Assembly: GCF_030272615.1 (NCBI RefSeq)
Contig: NW_026729276.1
Span: forward strand, 1-54,415
Direction of reading: 5' to 3'
Source of the DNA: Cryptomeria japonica
Taxonomy: Eukaryota > Streptophyta > Pinopsida > Cupressales > Cupressaceae
DNA: 54,415 nucleotides
The position numbers and the translations under genes are program-made. The first letter of the stretch is position 1, and each line of letters opens with the position of its first letter. The notes under the pieces were generated by a model. It ran no database searches, had not been told where the DNA came from, and worked only from the letters and a program-made list of their open reading frames with translations. Positions 10,666 through 20,736 of this stretch are shown piece after piece.

Positions 10666-10680
10666 GGGGTGGGTGGGAGG
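10666..10680 (+). repeat. Family D G-rich motif
   Basis: GGGGTGGGTGGGAGG. A second GGGTGGGT lies a few bases further on. Confidence 0.7.
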
Positions 10681-10849
10681 CCCGCATATAGTTGGGTGGG
10701 TCGGGGGAGATAGGGAGGATGAAGGTTCGGGATAGGAAAGGAAGGGTCCCGGGACATTCTGGTTTTGCAACTAAATGATCTTAAACCGGGATTGTAACTG
10801 GATCAAAGGAAGGCGGGGTCTCGAGGTAGAGATTAAGGAGGTGTGTACG

Positions 10850-11345
10850 AGCAAATCGTGCCGGGAGCGCTTCTCCACTTAACAAGACATATTGATCTAT
10901 ATTCAAAGGTGATGCATCATTTGGTGGTGCCTATACCCTTGTCTCTCCTAGTGGATCAACCGAAGCCTCCGCTACTGGATCTTTTATTAGGTATTCAAAA
11001 ACTCTATCTGCAACTAAAGCATCTGCGTATGGATCTTCATCTCGAACTGCTGCATCTATATTCGCATCTGCTACCTCTACCTCCGCTGCTGGTGCTTTCT
11101 CTGTTGCTGGTGGAATTCCTGCCACCTCCACTTCTGTCTCCGCTGCCTCCGCCTCATGTGCTTGATCTAGGTACGGGTCGTGTATCGAAGGATCTACTTA
11201 TGAATCTATAGCTCAATCATCGACTGGATTAACTGGTTCTGATCCAACTAGCTCTCAAACAGGCTATCGAACTGCTTAACCTGCATTTGTAACTAGGTCT
11301 TGATCTCTAATCGGATTTGGAACGGGCTCAGGGGTATGGTACTGA
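10850..11345 (+). repeat. GAST triplet-phased tract
   Basis: One plus-strand frame reads through almost 490 bp with only four stops. Parts conceptually read ASAYGSSSRTAASIFASATS and STSVSAASASCA. TGA stops sit in the context TCT TGA TCT, where open triplets elsewhere read TCT CGA TCT. No protein family was recognised. A reading frame annotated at 10843-11211 is the same DNA out of phase. Confidence 0.55.
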
Positions 11346-11740
11346 TCCAAGGATTGAGTTTTTCAAACTTATTGACCAGGGGGTACAGACAGAGTCAATT
11401 GATTTGGTACCAGCATTTGAGCAAGCAGCACCAACAACAGTAGCCAAAGGGCATGGATAGTAACCAGAGGGGTAGCACCTCGTATAGTATATAGAAGGGC
11501 AGAACCAGTTTCCCTTCGCACGGTTCCGTATCTAGCCTCTATACCACCAATAGAAGTTGCAGTTCCAGGTCCAGGCCGTTAATGAAGCTGTTGCTTTCGA
11601 TCCAGCGGGTGGGAGGGAATAGAAGGGTCGTGAGTCAGTAGTTTCTTATGTATAGGCTGTTGATGGAACAGAAGTTGGTTCGGGTGATTATGCAATAGAT
11701 TATGCCGTCGATTGCGCTAATGATGGGAGGGACCCACCAT
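11345..11740. repeat. GAST tract with orientation switch
   Basis: From about 11345 the triplets read on the minus strand (AGC, ACC, AGT on the plus strand). After about 11645 plus-strand triplets such as GCT GTT GAT GGA ACA return. The switch points show no clear junction repeat. Confidence 0.45.
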
Positions 11741-11816
11741 CTAATGGTGAACAACCACCCATAGAATCTCCCTCTTAATTAATCAGTCAATTAATCCGCT
11801 CATAACTAGACCCCCC

Positions 11817-11924
11817 CCCCTACTATGTCGAAGGGCTCCCACCCTGCTTCCCTCACTAGAGTAGGCATGTGACGTATAGAATCTGGCGTACTCACTACCC
11901 CAGCCCCCTACAATTCTATGGGGG
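11817..11924. repeat. Family A pair around a family B copy
   Basis: A variant A (CCTACTATGTCGAAGGG, 11817-11835), a minus B copy (GGCATGTGACGTATAG, 11864-11886) and a plus A copy (CCCCCTACAATTCTATGGGG, 11903-11924) lie within about 110 bp. Confidence 0.7.
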
Positions 11925-11987
11925 TAGGGCATTCCGAACTAATCACGATAAGAGCCGGGTGGAAAACTATAGCTCCCTCCCACTGCC

Positions 11988-12300
11988 ATTAATCAACCTG
12001 CTAGAATAAGGAAACGAGAAGGGTGGGACTCTAGTTTCATAATAGAATAATAGGGCTCGATTCTGTACGTAACATGCCAAACCATAATCTACCGACTACC
12101 AGCCGCCCCCCGGGAGGTATATTCTCGTAGGGGCCCATCCCACGTCGATTAATCAGCCTGCTAAAATGACCACCCACCCACCCCAGCCCCACCCCTATAA
12201 ACAAGGTAGGGCCAGATTATATACGTCACATGGGTGGGAACTATAGGGTTTAGAATAGTAGGGCATATAATAGTAGGGCGAGAAACCTGCTAGAATAAGG
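11988..12300. repeat. Cluster of families A, B, C and E
   Basis: C copies (minus) are at 11988-12011, 12147-12168 and 12284-12300. B copies are at 12058-12078 and 12212-12231. The second B is followed directly by GGGTGGGAACTATAGGGTT, which recurs after the B copy at 15800. Two degenerate A copies follow at 12246-12264 and 12264-12279. Confidence 0.65.
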
Positions 12301-12396
12301 CCCCCCCTATTCTAGCGTCATTCTAGCGTCATTCGCAACTAGAATTGTTACTCCCCTAGGTGATCCCTCATCTGAACGAACTCTATTTCCAAACCC

Positions 12397-12411
12397 GGGG
12401 TGGGTGGGAGG
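12397..12411 (+). repeat. Family D G-rich motif
   Basis: GGGGTGGGTGGGAGG, followed by GATTAATAAG, which resembles the 3' part of family C. Confidence 0.65.
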
Positions 12412-12490
12412 ATTAATAAGGCTATGGGCGATTCTATAACAACTATTTGAGCAGTCGCAGCAGGGCCCTTCCCATCTTAATTTGAACCCT

Positions 12491-12518
12491 TCCCTCACCT
12501 TCCTTTCGTCAGATGAGG
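12491..12518 (+). repeat. 28-bp exact repeat, copy 1
   Basis: The stretch TCCCTCACCTTCCTTTCG and the ten bases after it recur exactly at 15621-15648. GATGAGGGATAACC just downstream partly complements its start. Confidence 0.75.
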
Positions 12519-12693
12519 GATAACCTCACCTGAACCCCCTACTATAAAAATGGGCAGATGAGGGATAACCTTAGAAAACTCAACTCTATTAGCAACCGGC
12601 AACCGGGGGCCCATGCTTTAATACAGGACCGGTGAAGGCTGCTCCGGGCGGGGTGAAGGGAGGATAAGCAATAGAGTAGAGTATCCCTGGAAG

Positions 12694-12712
12694 GCCCTAC
12701 AATTCTATGGGC
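12694..12712 (+). repeat. Family A hairpin
   Basis: GCCCTACAATTCTATGGGC has fully complementary four-base ends, GCCC and GGGC. Confidence 0.8.
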
Positions 12713-12890
12713 AAGAAAGAGCCCACCATCCATATAGGGAAAGAGTGAGACCGGAAGGCCGAAAAAGTGGGTGGATTCTAGTTAAGGAATTGGTTTCTGG
12801 TTTCTTTCCAATAGCTAGTCTGGGCTTCCATCCTTGTTCTCGAACTACTGGATACTCCGACGAGTTCTGTCCTGCTGGGGTAGGGGCTAA

Positions 12891-12915
12891 GCCCTTAGTT
12901 AGAATAGTAGGGGGC
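12891..12915 (-). repeat. Family A hairpin, expanded
   Basis: GCCCTTAGTTAGAATAGTAG plus GGGGC. Four extra bases (AGTT) lie between the left arm and the core. Confidence 0.65.
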
Positions 12916-13229
12916 AAATGTTGGATCTACCGGTTGGAAGCTAACTACCTTTCTAACCCCCAGGCTAATCAAGAGTTGATTCCGGGGGTGCCATCCCTAT
13001 CCTCACGGAGCAATAAACATGAGTTGATTAGTTTACCCGTCCCATCCGGAGCTACCTAACATTCTTCCGACCGTGGCCATCCCTCACCGTCAAATTAGGA
13101 AGGTCCGTTTCTCGCCTGGAGTTGGAGCAAGAGCCGGAAGGAAGGTGCCCAGAACCCGATGATCCAGCCTTTACCTCCGGCCATCCTATCACCGGATAGC
13201 CGAAGATTGTTTATCCAGTAGAAAGCTTT

Positions 13230-13265
13230 GCCCCCATAGAATAGTAGGGCCATAGAATTTGAGGC
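13230..13265 (-). repeat. Two family A copies in tandem
   Basis: CCCCCATAGAATAGTAGGGC is followed at once by CCATAGAATTTGAGGC, joined at a shared C. Confidence 0.75.
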
Positions 13266-13538
13266 ACCCGTGCAGGGGTTAGGATAGGAGGTGTTCAGTG
13301 AGAAGAAGGAGATTTGCCGGTGCCCCTAGGAGTGGAAGTGTGCTCTCCCCCTCCTTTGTTTTCTATTCTAGTGTCTCCCTCTGCACCGGTAGTTGATTAA
13401 ACAAACCATCCAAGGAATATATGGTCGGTGGGGTTTGCGGGGGTGGAGGGCGGACTTTGAACCGCCGAGGAGTAGTTGCTCCGGTGAAGTATGGAGGGCC
13501 GGTAGTTAAGTCCTTCCCTCACCCCCTGTTGGGCCATC

Positions 13539-13613
13539 GCCCTACTATTCTAATGGGCAGGATGTCTAGTTCCGGAAGGAAGTAACGAGTGTTGCCTATT
13601 AGAATAGTAGGGC
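13539..13613. repeat. Family A pair in opposite orientations
   Basis: GCCCTACTATTCTAATGGGC (plus, 13539-13558) and GCCTATTAGAATAGTAGGGC (minus, 13594-13613) could pair with each other as well as fold separately. Confidence 0.75.
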
Positions 13614-13761
13614 AGCCAGAAGGAAGTAGCTAGAACTTTCTACTAGTTGGCCCATGCTTTATCGAGAAATGTTTTGCCCATGCTTTTGTTCTCTGTGCTC
13701 GTCGATGCAACTAGAACTTTATCTTCGAGCAAGGAGGATCGATCCAAAGTTGTTACCGGTT

Positions 13762-13781
13762 GCCCATAGAATAGTAGGGCC
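13762..13781 (-). repeat. Family A hairpin
   Basis: GCCCATAGAATAGTAGGGCC, canonical. Confidence 0.85.
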
Positions 13782-13950
13782 CATCCATCCGTAAGATAGG
13801 TTAGTTCAAGCCCGGGGAATGGGCAACCGGTGGCTACCGGGGGTGAAGGATGGCCTGCCCTGTTACACCCCCAGGTGTGGGAAGGGTGGCACCCCTGCAT
13901 GCACGGGTGGTCATTTAGCATTGGCTAAGCAGGTTAGTTCAAGTCGGCTA

Positions 13951-13995
13951 AGATAGCAGCAGGTTAGATAGCAGCAGGTTAGATAGCAGCAGGTT
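13951..13995 (+). repeat. 15-bp tandem repeat, three copies
   Basis: AGATAGCAGCAGGTT is repeated exactly three times. AGGTTAGTTCA phrases flank the array on both sides (13931 and 13991). Confidence 0.9.
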
Positions 13996-14052
13996 AGTTC
14001 ACGCCCTACTGGCAACCCGGCCGGAATCCTTCACAAGTGAAGATTACGGGAT

Positions 14053-14135
14053 ACCCTTAGAATAGTAGGGGCATCCGATAGGAGAGAAAGTGGGTGAGGG
14101 CAAGCTCCCATCCATTGGCCCATAGAATAGTAGGG
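14053..14135 (-). repeat. Two family A copies, same orientation
   Basis: ACCCTTAGAATAGTAGGGGC (14053-14072) and GCCCATAGAATAGTAGGG (14118-14135). Confidence 0.8.
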
Positions 14136-14632
14136 CTCTTGTTGGTCCTTTGCTTGGTTTCCTGTCCGAAGGGTCGGGGGGTAACAGATACGAAGTTGAG
14201 GAAAGGAGGAATACAACGAAGTTTAGGATAGGAGCCAGCCATAAACTATAGGCAATTTGGTAGGGGGAAGGAAAGGTCCTCGGGTTGGGTGGGATTCTAG
14301 TTCTCCATCCGGCTTTATTGTTGAGAAACGGAAAGTGAGGAGTCTCTGCTGCCTGAACTGAACACCCCCTCTCTCTGCTCGCGTCTACACCCCCGGTCAA
14401 GGGCCTGCTTTGTCCATCCGGTGAGGACAGGCTCTTTCTTTCCTGCTAACAACTGGCTGGGTCATTCCATCCGGAACTCCATAATAACTATCTTCTCGGA
14501 GATCGAGATCGAGATTGATGCAAGGATGGGTGATGGAGGATGGGTTACTAGTTGAGGTGGCTGTTTTATGGGAACTCCATAATGCAACTATAGACGTTCT
14601 ATCTCGAGACAAAGGAAGGCCCTACGTAGGTT

Positions 14633-14647
14633 GGGGTGGGTGGGAGG
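14633..14647 (+). repeat. Family D G-rich motif
   Basis: GGGGTGGGTGGGAGG followed by AGG. Confidence 0.65.
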
Positions 14648-15056
14648 AGGCAGGGCAACCGGAAGGAAGGACCATCCAAACAAAGGATGGCACCCCCACA
14701 AACCCCACCGACCATATATTCCTCACCCTCCTTTAGTCGGATGAGGGGGCCCTTAGGATAGATGGATCTATTTGTCTCGCCACCGGCTATAGTAGTTAAC
14801 TGCAGGAGCGGAGGATATAGAATTGGGCCCTACCTTCCTCACCGTGCAGGGGTGTGGGACATCTCCTATTTGTTTTCAACCCTCCCCTCTGAATGAATAT
14901 TGTAGTTTGGCTGGAGCTCCGGTCGATCCGGAAGAGAAGTTGGGATTATTCAGTTCAGTTGGGTAGCCAGGTGGCCTAACATGAAGGTGGCCTAACAAGC
15001 TAGACTGTAATGGCTATCCTGAACCGGGCGGGGGTGGACTATGATTCCCTCCCGGG

Positions 15057-15076
15057 GCCCCTACTATTCTAAGGGC
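15057..15076 (+). repeat. Family A hairpin
   Basis: GCCCCTACTATTCTAAGGGC follows TCCCTCCCGG. Confidence 0.85.
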
Positions 15077-15522
15077 AGTTCAGGTTAGTCTCAGTGGGGC
15101 CTGATGCCTAGAATTGATCTCCTCCGGCTATAATGAAGGAGGATGGGAGTTAACTACCGGATGGCTAACGAGACTACCCTGCAGGGGGATGGAGCGAGGT
15201 TGAAGCCTTCCAACCCCTCCTGGCCCTACGGCGGGCTAGGCTAGGTTCATTCGATTATGCTATAGCCCCGCTGAACCGGTGGAAGGAGTGTTAACAAATG
15301 CTATAGCCCGGCCCCTATTATTCTATTATTGTAGACCCGGTTCCTGCATTGATTACAGGATGGAATGGGGAGAGAAAGCCGGAGAGTCGGGTGAAGGATG
15401 GCAGCGGTTGAGTGAAGGAGCATCAGCTGGACCATCCTTTGTCTAAACCGTGGGTGGAGGAAGGAAGAGTACTGAATTCACGAGCCTAGAGTTTCTTATG
15501 CCTAGAGTTTATTATGGTTATC

Positions 15523-15798
15523 CCGTAATCTTCATGAAATGTGCGCCCTACCATTCGGCTAGGCGGCCGTAATCTGAATGCCCTTCAAATAGTAGGGCAG
15601 CCCTACCATTCTATAGGTTATCCCTCACCTTCCTTTCGTCAGATGAGGTTTCGGCCGTAATCTTCATTTCATTCAGCCTACCATTTTCTAGGTTATCACT
15701 CACCCGAATGCCCTACTATTTTAGGCAGGGTGAGCCCTACCATTCTATAGGCGACCGTAATCTTCATGAAATGTGCGCCCTACCATTCGGCTAGGCGG
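15523..15798 (+). repeat. 44-bp exact direct repeat with family A cluster
   Basis: The segment starting CCGTAATCTTCATGAAATG is identical over 44 bp at 15523-15566 and 15755-15798, and each copy ends in a variant A element (CCCTACCATTCGGCTAGG). Between them lie five more A-type copies: 15580 (minus), 15600, 15676, 15710 and 15734 (plus). The exact 28-bp repeat shared with 12491 lies at 15621-15648. Confidence 0.8.
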
Positions 15799-15799
15799 T

Positions 15800-15818
15800 C
15801 AATTCTCTACGTAACATG
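15800..15818 (+). repeat. Family B repeat joined to D and E
   Basis: CAATTCTCTACGTAACATGG runs straight into GTGGGTGGGAACTATAGGG. The same B-D-E order occurs at 12212-12250. Confidence 0.7.
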
Positions 15819-15878
15819 GGTGGGTGGGAACTATAGGGTTCATTAATCTACTATTCTATTATCTAATGAACAATGAAT

Positions 15879-15896
15879 GCCCTACAATTCTATGGC
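15879..15896 (+). repeat. Family A hairpin
   Basis: GCCCTACAATTCTATGGC. Confidence 0.75.
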
Positions 15897-16252
15897 TATT
15901 GGTTGGGGGTGAGTTAGATTCCAGTTTCGTTCATCTACCCCTATCTCTACTCAATCTACTATGGGGTGGGGGGTGGGGGCGGAAGAGGATCATCCATCTA
16001 TTATCTACGTAATATCTCTCAGTCATCAGTCTGCTTTATCACGGCTACTATAATGGATGGATGATGTAGCCTAGCCCTTTATGTCTCATCTCAATGGGGC
16101 GGTCGAGCCCCCAATGCAGACCATCTATCTGGGGCGACTCCCTATAGTCCTGGATCTGGTCTGCATTGGGACCCCGGCCGACGGGACTATCTATATGCCA
16201 TGCTAGATTAGATAGGCCCCGCCAATTAATCTACCTCAACTAGAATCTCCCT

Positions 16253-16335
16253 CCCATAGAATAGTAGGGCGAGATACCCCGATAGAATTTGAGGGCTCGA
16301 ATCAGTTCATTCGAGTTCCCTACTATTCTAAAGGA
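16253..16335. repeat. Three family A copies
   Basis: CCCATAGAATAGTAGGG (16253, minus), CCCCGATAGAATTTGAGGG (16277, minus) and TTCCCTACTATTCTAAAGGA (16316, plus). The third has TTCC and GGAA instead of C and G runs at its ends, so the ends still complement each other. Confidence 0.75.
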
Positions 16336-16482
16336 ATCAGCTCGCTAGGAATGAATGTTAGAAGGCAAATAGTAGGGGCTTCAAAATGGCATCAGTAAAT
16401 AACTAGACCCCTGCACTCGTGCCGTTGCTAGAATCGCCCATAGAATTGGTAAATGGCATTAACCTGCTTCCCAACCGGCTCG

Positions 16483-16573
16483 AATGCCACTTGCTCTTAG
16501 GATTAATCAACTTGCCTTCCAACGGATTAATTCACTTGTGAGAGTAAGGATAGCAAGTGGCATTAATCCTAAG
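16483..16573. repeat. Crossing pair of perfect inverted repeats
   Basis: AATGCCACTTGCT (16483-16495) complements AGCAAGTGGCATT (16552-16564). CTTAGGATTAAT (16496-16507) complements ATTAATCCTAAG (16562-16573). The order is a, b, a', b', so both stems cannot form as one nested hairpin. As RNA this would be a pseudoknot; as DNA it suggests two inverted copies of a short block. Confidence 0.75.
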
Positions 16574-16576
16574 GGA

Positions 16577-16600
16577 GCCCATTCGCGAATAGTAGGGGGC
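16577..16600 (-). repeat. Family A hairpin (CGCGAA type)
   Basis: GCCCATTCGCGAATAGTAGG plus GGGC. The TTCGCGAA core adds a second small palindrome. Confidence 0.7.
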
Positions 16601-16675
16601 TAGAGTAACAATTCTAGTTGCTATAATAAGATAATAAAGTTGGGTGGGGGCCCCCTACCCTGCATGCTTATCCTA

Positions 16676-16730
16676 GCCCCCTACTATTCTAAAGGGCCCC
16701 CGTGGGAGGTTGGGGTGGGTGGGTGGGAGG
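16676..16730 (+). repeat. Family A followed by family D
   Basis: CCCCCTACTATTCTAAAGGG (16676-16697) is followed by GGTTGGGGTGGGTGGGTGGG ending GAGG (16712-16730), here with an extra GGGT unit. Confidence 0.75.
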
Positions 16731-16799
16731 AGATGGGGCTTATTAATTGACTGATTAATTGAGTGGGTGGAAAGTGACTTGATAGGAGGGCAATTCTAG

Positions 16800-18640
16800 T
16801 TGTTGTTCGCCCTCTATTCTATATAGAGAGTGAGATCACCAAGACCAGGCTTCATCGGCAGATGGATTGTGTCCCCCCAGCAGAGTGGTGCCCCCGTGGT
16901 TGATAGAGAGAGGGCCGGATCCCATTTCCATTGCCATGGCCATAGGTTCGGGCTCAGTGAGATTAGAACTGGCACTGTTGCTCCTCATTTCCCCATAGAT
17001 CTATTCTATAGGCGGCCCCCCCTCTAGATATCTTCCGTTGCGGTAGGGTTGCCATGCACGTGCGAATCATCAAAGTACACGAGCAGATATGTATATAAAG
17101 TGAGCAGAGGGTCGAAAGTCCCCCGATCCTTAGGAGCCCGATCTGGGGAGCCCTATATATCTATCTGGGGACGTCGGCGAGAAAGGCCCGAACCGAACTC
17201 GACCCCCTCTATTACGGAATCTAAATAGGGCTCCTCCATCGGGCCCCCTTGTTATCTCTAGATTCGGACGCAGGGGCCCCAGCTGCTATAGATGCCCATG
17301 AAGAGTGCGCCCTAAGGCGCAGAGAAGATAGGGAAAGAGCTAGATTCTGAATCCCGATTCTGATCCGAATAGCTGATGAGTGAATCGAACCATGAGCTAG
17401 AAAGGCCATTCCCTCATAATTCAAATCGAACTATTGGAAGAGTACATTGAGGAGTGGTACTGGGTGGACCCCCAGGGAAGACGGAAGAAATCGGAGAGGA
17501 TGATAGGATGCCGGGCCTTGGACGGCCCTATCTCCCTATCTTGCATTTGGATGTTCATCATTGTTCTGCCAAGGTTCCGCCCCATCGCAACTATGGATAG
17601 AGGGCTACTGATGTGATGGAGGGCAATATAGATAGATAGGGGAACTCTAATCCAATCCAATCTCACTATCTCCCCCCACCCACCCCTGGGCCGTCTACGA
17701 TCGCCTCAACCGACCCAACTCTCTATCCAGACTATTACGTAATACGAATGATTTGATCCGATAGAGGAACTTGGCGCCGCCTATACCTCTCCTCCCACCC
17801 ACCAACTAAACAACTATAATGGAGGGGGGGGGGCACTCCATCTACCGATAGTTTAGAGGATAGGGGCACCCCCTACCCTATCTAGATATGGGGGGGCATC
17901 CTTTGTATCTTAGTAGAGTCTCGACCAACAATAGAACTGGGAGGGCCAGATCTGATCTCTATAGATGGGGATGGGGCTATGGGCGGGAGAGGTCTTCATG
18001 ATCATCCATCATCCATCTATTCTCTACGTAATACGAAATCTGAGCTGGGAGAGCCCCTCTCTCTCTATATGGCCGCTGGCCCCTCCCTATCCATATGCAG
18101 AACAGCTGGGAGAGCGAGAGAGGGTAACCGTCCATCCGTCCCCTGGAGAGTGGAGAGAGGGGTGGGCTCAACTCGACTGATTGATATCAGTCATCTCGTC
18201 ATGTTACGTATCTAGTAGAGAGTCTGGACTGCATCACTATAGCACCCTATATCTAATCTGCTTATCCATATAGAGTTGGGAGTCGGCACAATCGAGAGAA
18301 AAGAGGGGCGCCCGCCTTGTTTCATCTCATCTATACATCTAGAGGGGGATGGGCTGCTTGGGCATATAATAAATATAGATGGATGGGCCCTACTCGGGCT
18401 CCCACGGAACTATCTATAGTCAGGAGAAGTTGCATGCTCCGAAAAAGGCCTACCCTACATAGTGCCTATCGTATCCTGATCGAGGGGCACATTTATGCTC
18501 TCTCTCGACGGCCTACTATAAACCAGCTATGGTATGGATTGGAGAGATATAGGGACGGGGGAGTGCGGACAATCAATTCAATATACAGCTGCGCTCGCCC
18601 GCCAACCCCATCTATAGAGATCTGGTCGCCATATGGATTA
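16800..18640. other. TATCTATAG-rich unassigned DNA
   Basis: The texture resembles 1600-2060, with repeated CTATAGAT or TATCTAT phrases between G and C runs. Family B-like TACGTAAT motifs occur at 16000, 17729, 18019 and 18200. The reading frames here are short and overlap on both strands. No gene or RNA was recognised. Confidence 0.45.
17812..17834 (+). repeat. Family F motif
   Basis: AACTATAATGGAGGGGGGGG, a variant with one A inside the G run. Confidence 0.6.
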
Positions 18641-18830
18641 TGAATGCCCCGCCTATGATCGGGGGGGAGTGCGGGGAGTCAAGCCCATTCGTCATCTCTC
18701 TCATCCGAGCTTTGACGTGATGAATTGGGTGGGGGGGCCCCTACTATTCTATGGAGATAGATAAGCCGAAGCTCAGAACACGGAATGAGACAGCCTCTAT
18801 CTATATAGCTGTTCTGCTTGCTCGGGAGAG
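18641..18830 (+). repeat. Dispersed duplication, copy 1 (with insert)
   Basis: From TGAATGCCCCGCC to TCGGGAGAG this matches 38432-38609 with scattered changes. This copy has about 41 bases (18723-18763), containing a D-like G run and a family A hairpin, between GTGATG and GCCGAAGCTCAG. The other copy has only six bases there (CCCGAA). Confidence 0.8.
18737..18754 (+). repeat. Family A hairpin inside duplicated segment
   Basis: GCCCCTACTATTCTATGG is absent from the paralogous copy at 38432-38609, so it was inserted here or lost there. Confidence 0.8.
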
Positions 18831-19129
18831 ATGTATACAGCAATAAATGCGGTTGGAGTTCTGGTCGTGCCCCATATCCCATATCGTACGATAGGGTCGC
18901 CCTCCCCCCCGTAGAGATAGAGGGGGTTGAGCACCACATCACATCATCCATCAGTCGGTCTCCCTACCCTATAGTAGAGTAGATGCAGCGGATCGGAGCG
19001 AACCCGCTGATCGGCTGCGGGAAGATAAGAGAGGTTATCTATCGGCCACTATCTCCGGGGGAACTATACCCCCCACCCTGCTTTATCTTCCACATGAACA
19101 CCCGGAACTCTAGTTTCCCACCCTGAAGA

Positions 19130-19178
19130 GCCCCCTACAATTCTATGGGGCTAATTAATCAACCCTACTATTCTAAGG
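19130..19178 (+). repeat. Two family A copies separated by C-like AATTAATCAA
   Basis: GCCCCCTACAATTCTATGGG plus GC (19130-19151) and CCCTACTATTCTAAGG (19163-19178). Confidence 0.8.
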
Positions 19179-19259
19179 ATCCGCTTGCGAGAAAGCGAAC
19201 CCTAGTCAAGCGAATAGTAGGGGGGGCTAGAATCGAGTCGAGTCTTGACTGCAGTACCA

Positions 19260-19312
19260 GCCCCCTACAATTCTATGGGGGCATAACCGGGCGAGCCTAT
19301 AGAATAATGGGC
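19260..19312. repeat. Family A pair
   Basis: GCCCCCTACAATTCTATGGG plus GGC (plus, 19260-19282) and GCCTATAGAATAATGGGC (minus, 19295-19312). Confidence 0.75.
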
Positions 19313-19414
19313 ATTAATAAACCCCCAGTCAATTAATGTACGCCTGCTAGAAGAACCTCCTCCACCCACCCCAATGGCATCAGCTTGTGAGAGTACGGCC
19401 CCGGTTATGCCCCC
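19277..19414. repeat. 15-bp perfect inverted repeat, 108-bp loop
   Basis: GGGGGCATAACCGGG (19277-19291) complements CCCGGTTATGCCCCC (19400-19414). The left arm begins inside a family A copy and the right arm is followed by a family F copy. Confidence 0.75.
19330..19353 (-). repeat. Family C repeat (GTACGC type)
   Basis: CAATTAATGTACGCCTGCTA then GAAG. The GTACGC insertion between the two halves also occurs at 31717, 34667 and 36766. Confidence 0.7.
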
Positions 19415-19420
19415 AGCCAA

Positions 19421-19444
19421 CTATAATGGGGGGGTGGGGGGGGG
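19421..19444 (+). repeat. Family F motif
   Basis: CTATAATGGGGGGGTGGGGG plus GGGG, nearly identical to 2683 and 31751. Confidence 0.75.
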
Positions 19445-19470
19445 CGGGGAAGGGAATCAGTCAATCCCTA

Positions 19471-19488
19471 CCCCTACTATTATAAGGG
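19471..19488 (+). repeat. Family A hairpin
   Basis: CCCCTACTATTATAAGGG, with the central C of ATTCTA changed to A. Confidence 0.7.
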
Positions 19489-19499
19489 TAAGGGGCGCC

Positions 19500-20680
19500 G
19501 GGCGGGGGCCCTTTAGAACCATAGAACTATAGCGGCTGGGGGGTAGGGGGGGCTAGAAAGCAGTAAATAACTAGACCCCTGCACTCGATAGTTGCTAGAA
19601 TCGAGCTAGAATAAGCTAGAATAACACTCGATAGTTGGTGGGAGTTCTAGTTGTTTCTGCCATTAATCAGTGCCCTACTGTTCGCGAGGATACGGCCCCC
19701 AGCCTCCTCCCACCCACCCCTAGGGAATCAGCCCGCTATTTGAAGCTAGAATAAGCTAGAATAAGGAGGAAAGGAGGAGATAGACAGCTCCAGGATGATT
19801 TAGGTAGTTTCATAGTTCAGTTTGGATCCCAACCCCTTTCCCTCTACTATAGCTATCCAAAACTGAAACTCTAGTATCTAACCTCTTCCTTATTCATACC
19901 ACCACTTTATCGGTCCGCTCCCACCCCGTGACTACTATAGATCCCACCCACCCAGTAGGCACAGGTGACTCGTTTGATTCTTCCTTCACAAATAGGAGTC
20001 CAGTTCCAGCGAGCCCCTACTATTCTATGGGGCATTCCAGTGGGTACTGGCCGGATCCTTTAGAAAAAGAGAGGGAATAGAACCGGGGAACTATGATTCC
20101 CGCCCCCACCCGGCAATGATATATAACCCTCCCGGGGGGGGGCGGGAGGGCTGCTCTCGATATTGGCGGGAGGATATAGGATAAGTCCGGCCCCCCCCCA
20201 CCCACCCAAATCAATAATTGTAGATTAGTAGTGGGGCTCAATAGTTCCCCGGGGTGGGCCCCTCTATCTATCTATCTGTAGTTACGACACTCGACCATCG
20301 GGCTCTTGGCGAGACTCGACTGCAACAATAGTATAGGGGCTCCCCCAACCTGGGTGGGTGGGAATAAGCCCATCCCCACACACGAGACTCGACTGCTATA
20401 GTAGGGTGGGAGGGAGCCCTAAACCCCTCGCCCATCCCCACACACGCCCTAGTTTTCCCCCCCTGCCCCCCCCCCTTAATAATTATTATTATTATTATTA
20501 TTAACCTGCTAGAGTAAGCCATTATTCTGCAGGGTGAGAAAGCAACTCTAGTTGGGGCAGCAGGGTGGGTGAACTTGAGCGGGTGTGCATGAGGTAACTT
20601 TCTATATTCCCACCCACCCCCCTACCATTCTATAGGTAGTCGGTATCTCCCCGACTATTTGAAAGGGGTTGAGGAGAGGA
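19500..20680. other. Unassigned mosaic
   Basis: It holds small tandem GCTAGAATAA phrases (19610-19632, 19745-19766), a family D copy (19704), a family A copy (20013-20033, GCCCCTACTATTCTATGGGG), an ATT-rich microsatellite and an A copy of CCATTC type (20619-20636). The phrase AGTAAATAACTAGACCCCTG at 19562 also occurs at 16394. No gene is seen. Confidence 0.5.
20477..20518. repeat. ATT microsatellite joined to family C
   Basis: TTAATAATTATTATTATTAT continues to about 20503 and runs into AACCTGCTAGAGTAAG, the 3' half of a minus-strand C copy. Confidence 0.75.
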
Positions 20681-20718
20681 TGAAGCAGTTGATCTCGATC
20701 CAGATGCAGTTGATCCAG

Positions 20719-20736
20719 CCCTACTATTCTAAAGGG
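20719..20736 (+). repeat. Family A hairpin inside GAST tract
   Basis: CCCTACTATTCTAAAGGG is flanked on both sides by ATCCAG (20713-20718 and 20737-20742). ATCCAG is also common in the tract, so a target duplication is possible but not shown. Triplet phase is preserved. Confidence 0.75.

Larger units (their letters stand above)
12700..15500. other. Unassigned DNA with scattered family A copies
   Basis: Between the short repeats the DNA shows no recognisable gene. A 104-residue frame at 12745-13059 crosses a family A copy, which supplies its VRIVGG phrase, so it is not credited as a gene. Purine-rich stretches with CCGGAAGG-like phrases recur loosely. Confidence 0.4.

Noticed and set aside
10843-11211. 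A leucine-rich 122-residue frame
   Set aside because: It is another out-of-phase reading of a triplet tract; the Gly/Ser/Thr/Ala phase covers the same bases more regularly.
12745-13059. A 104-residue frame
   Set aside because: A family A copy lies in its middle and no family was recognised. The complementary strand is also open over part of it.
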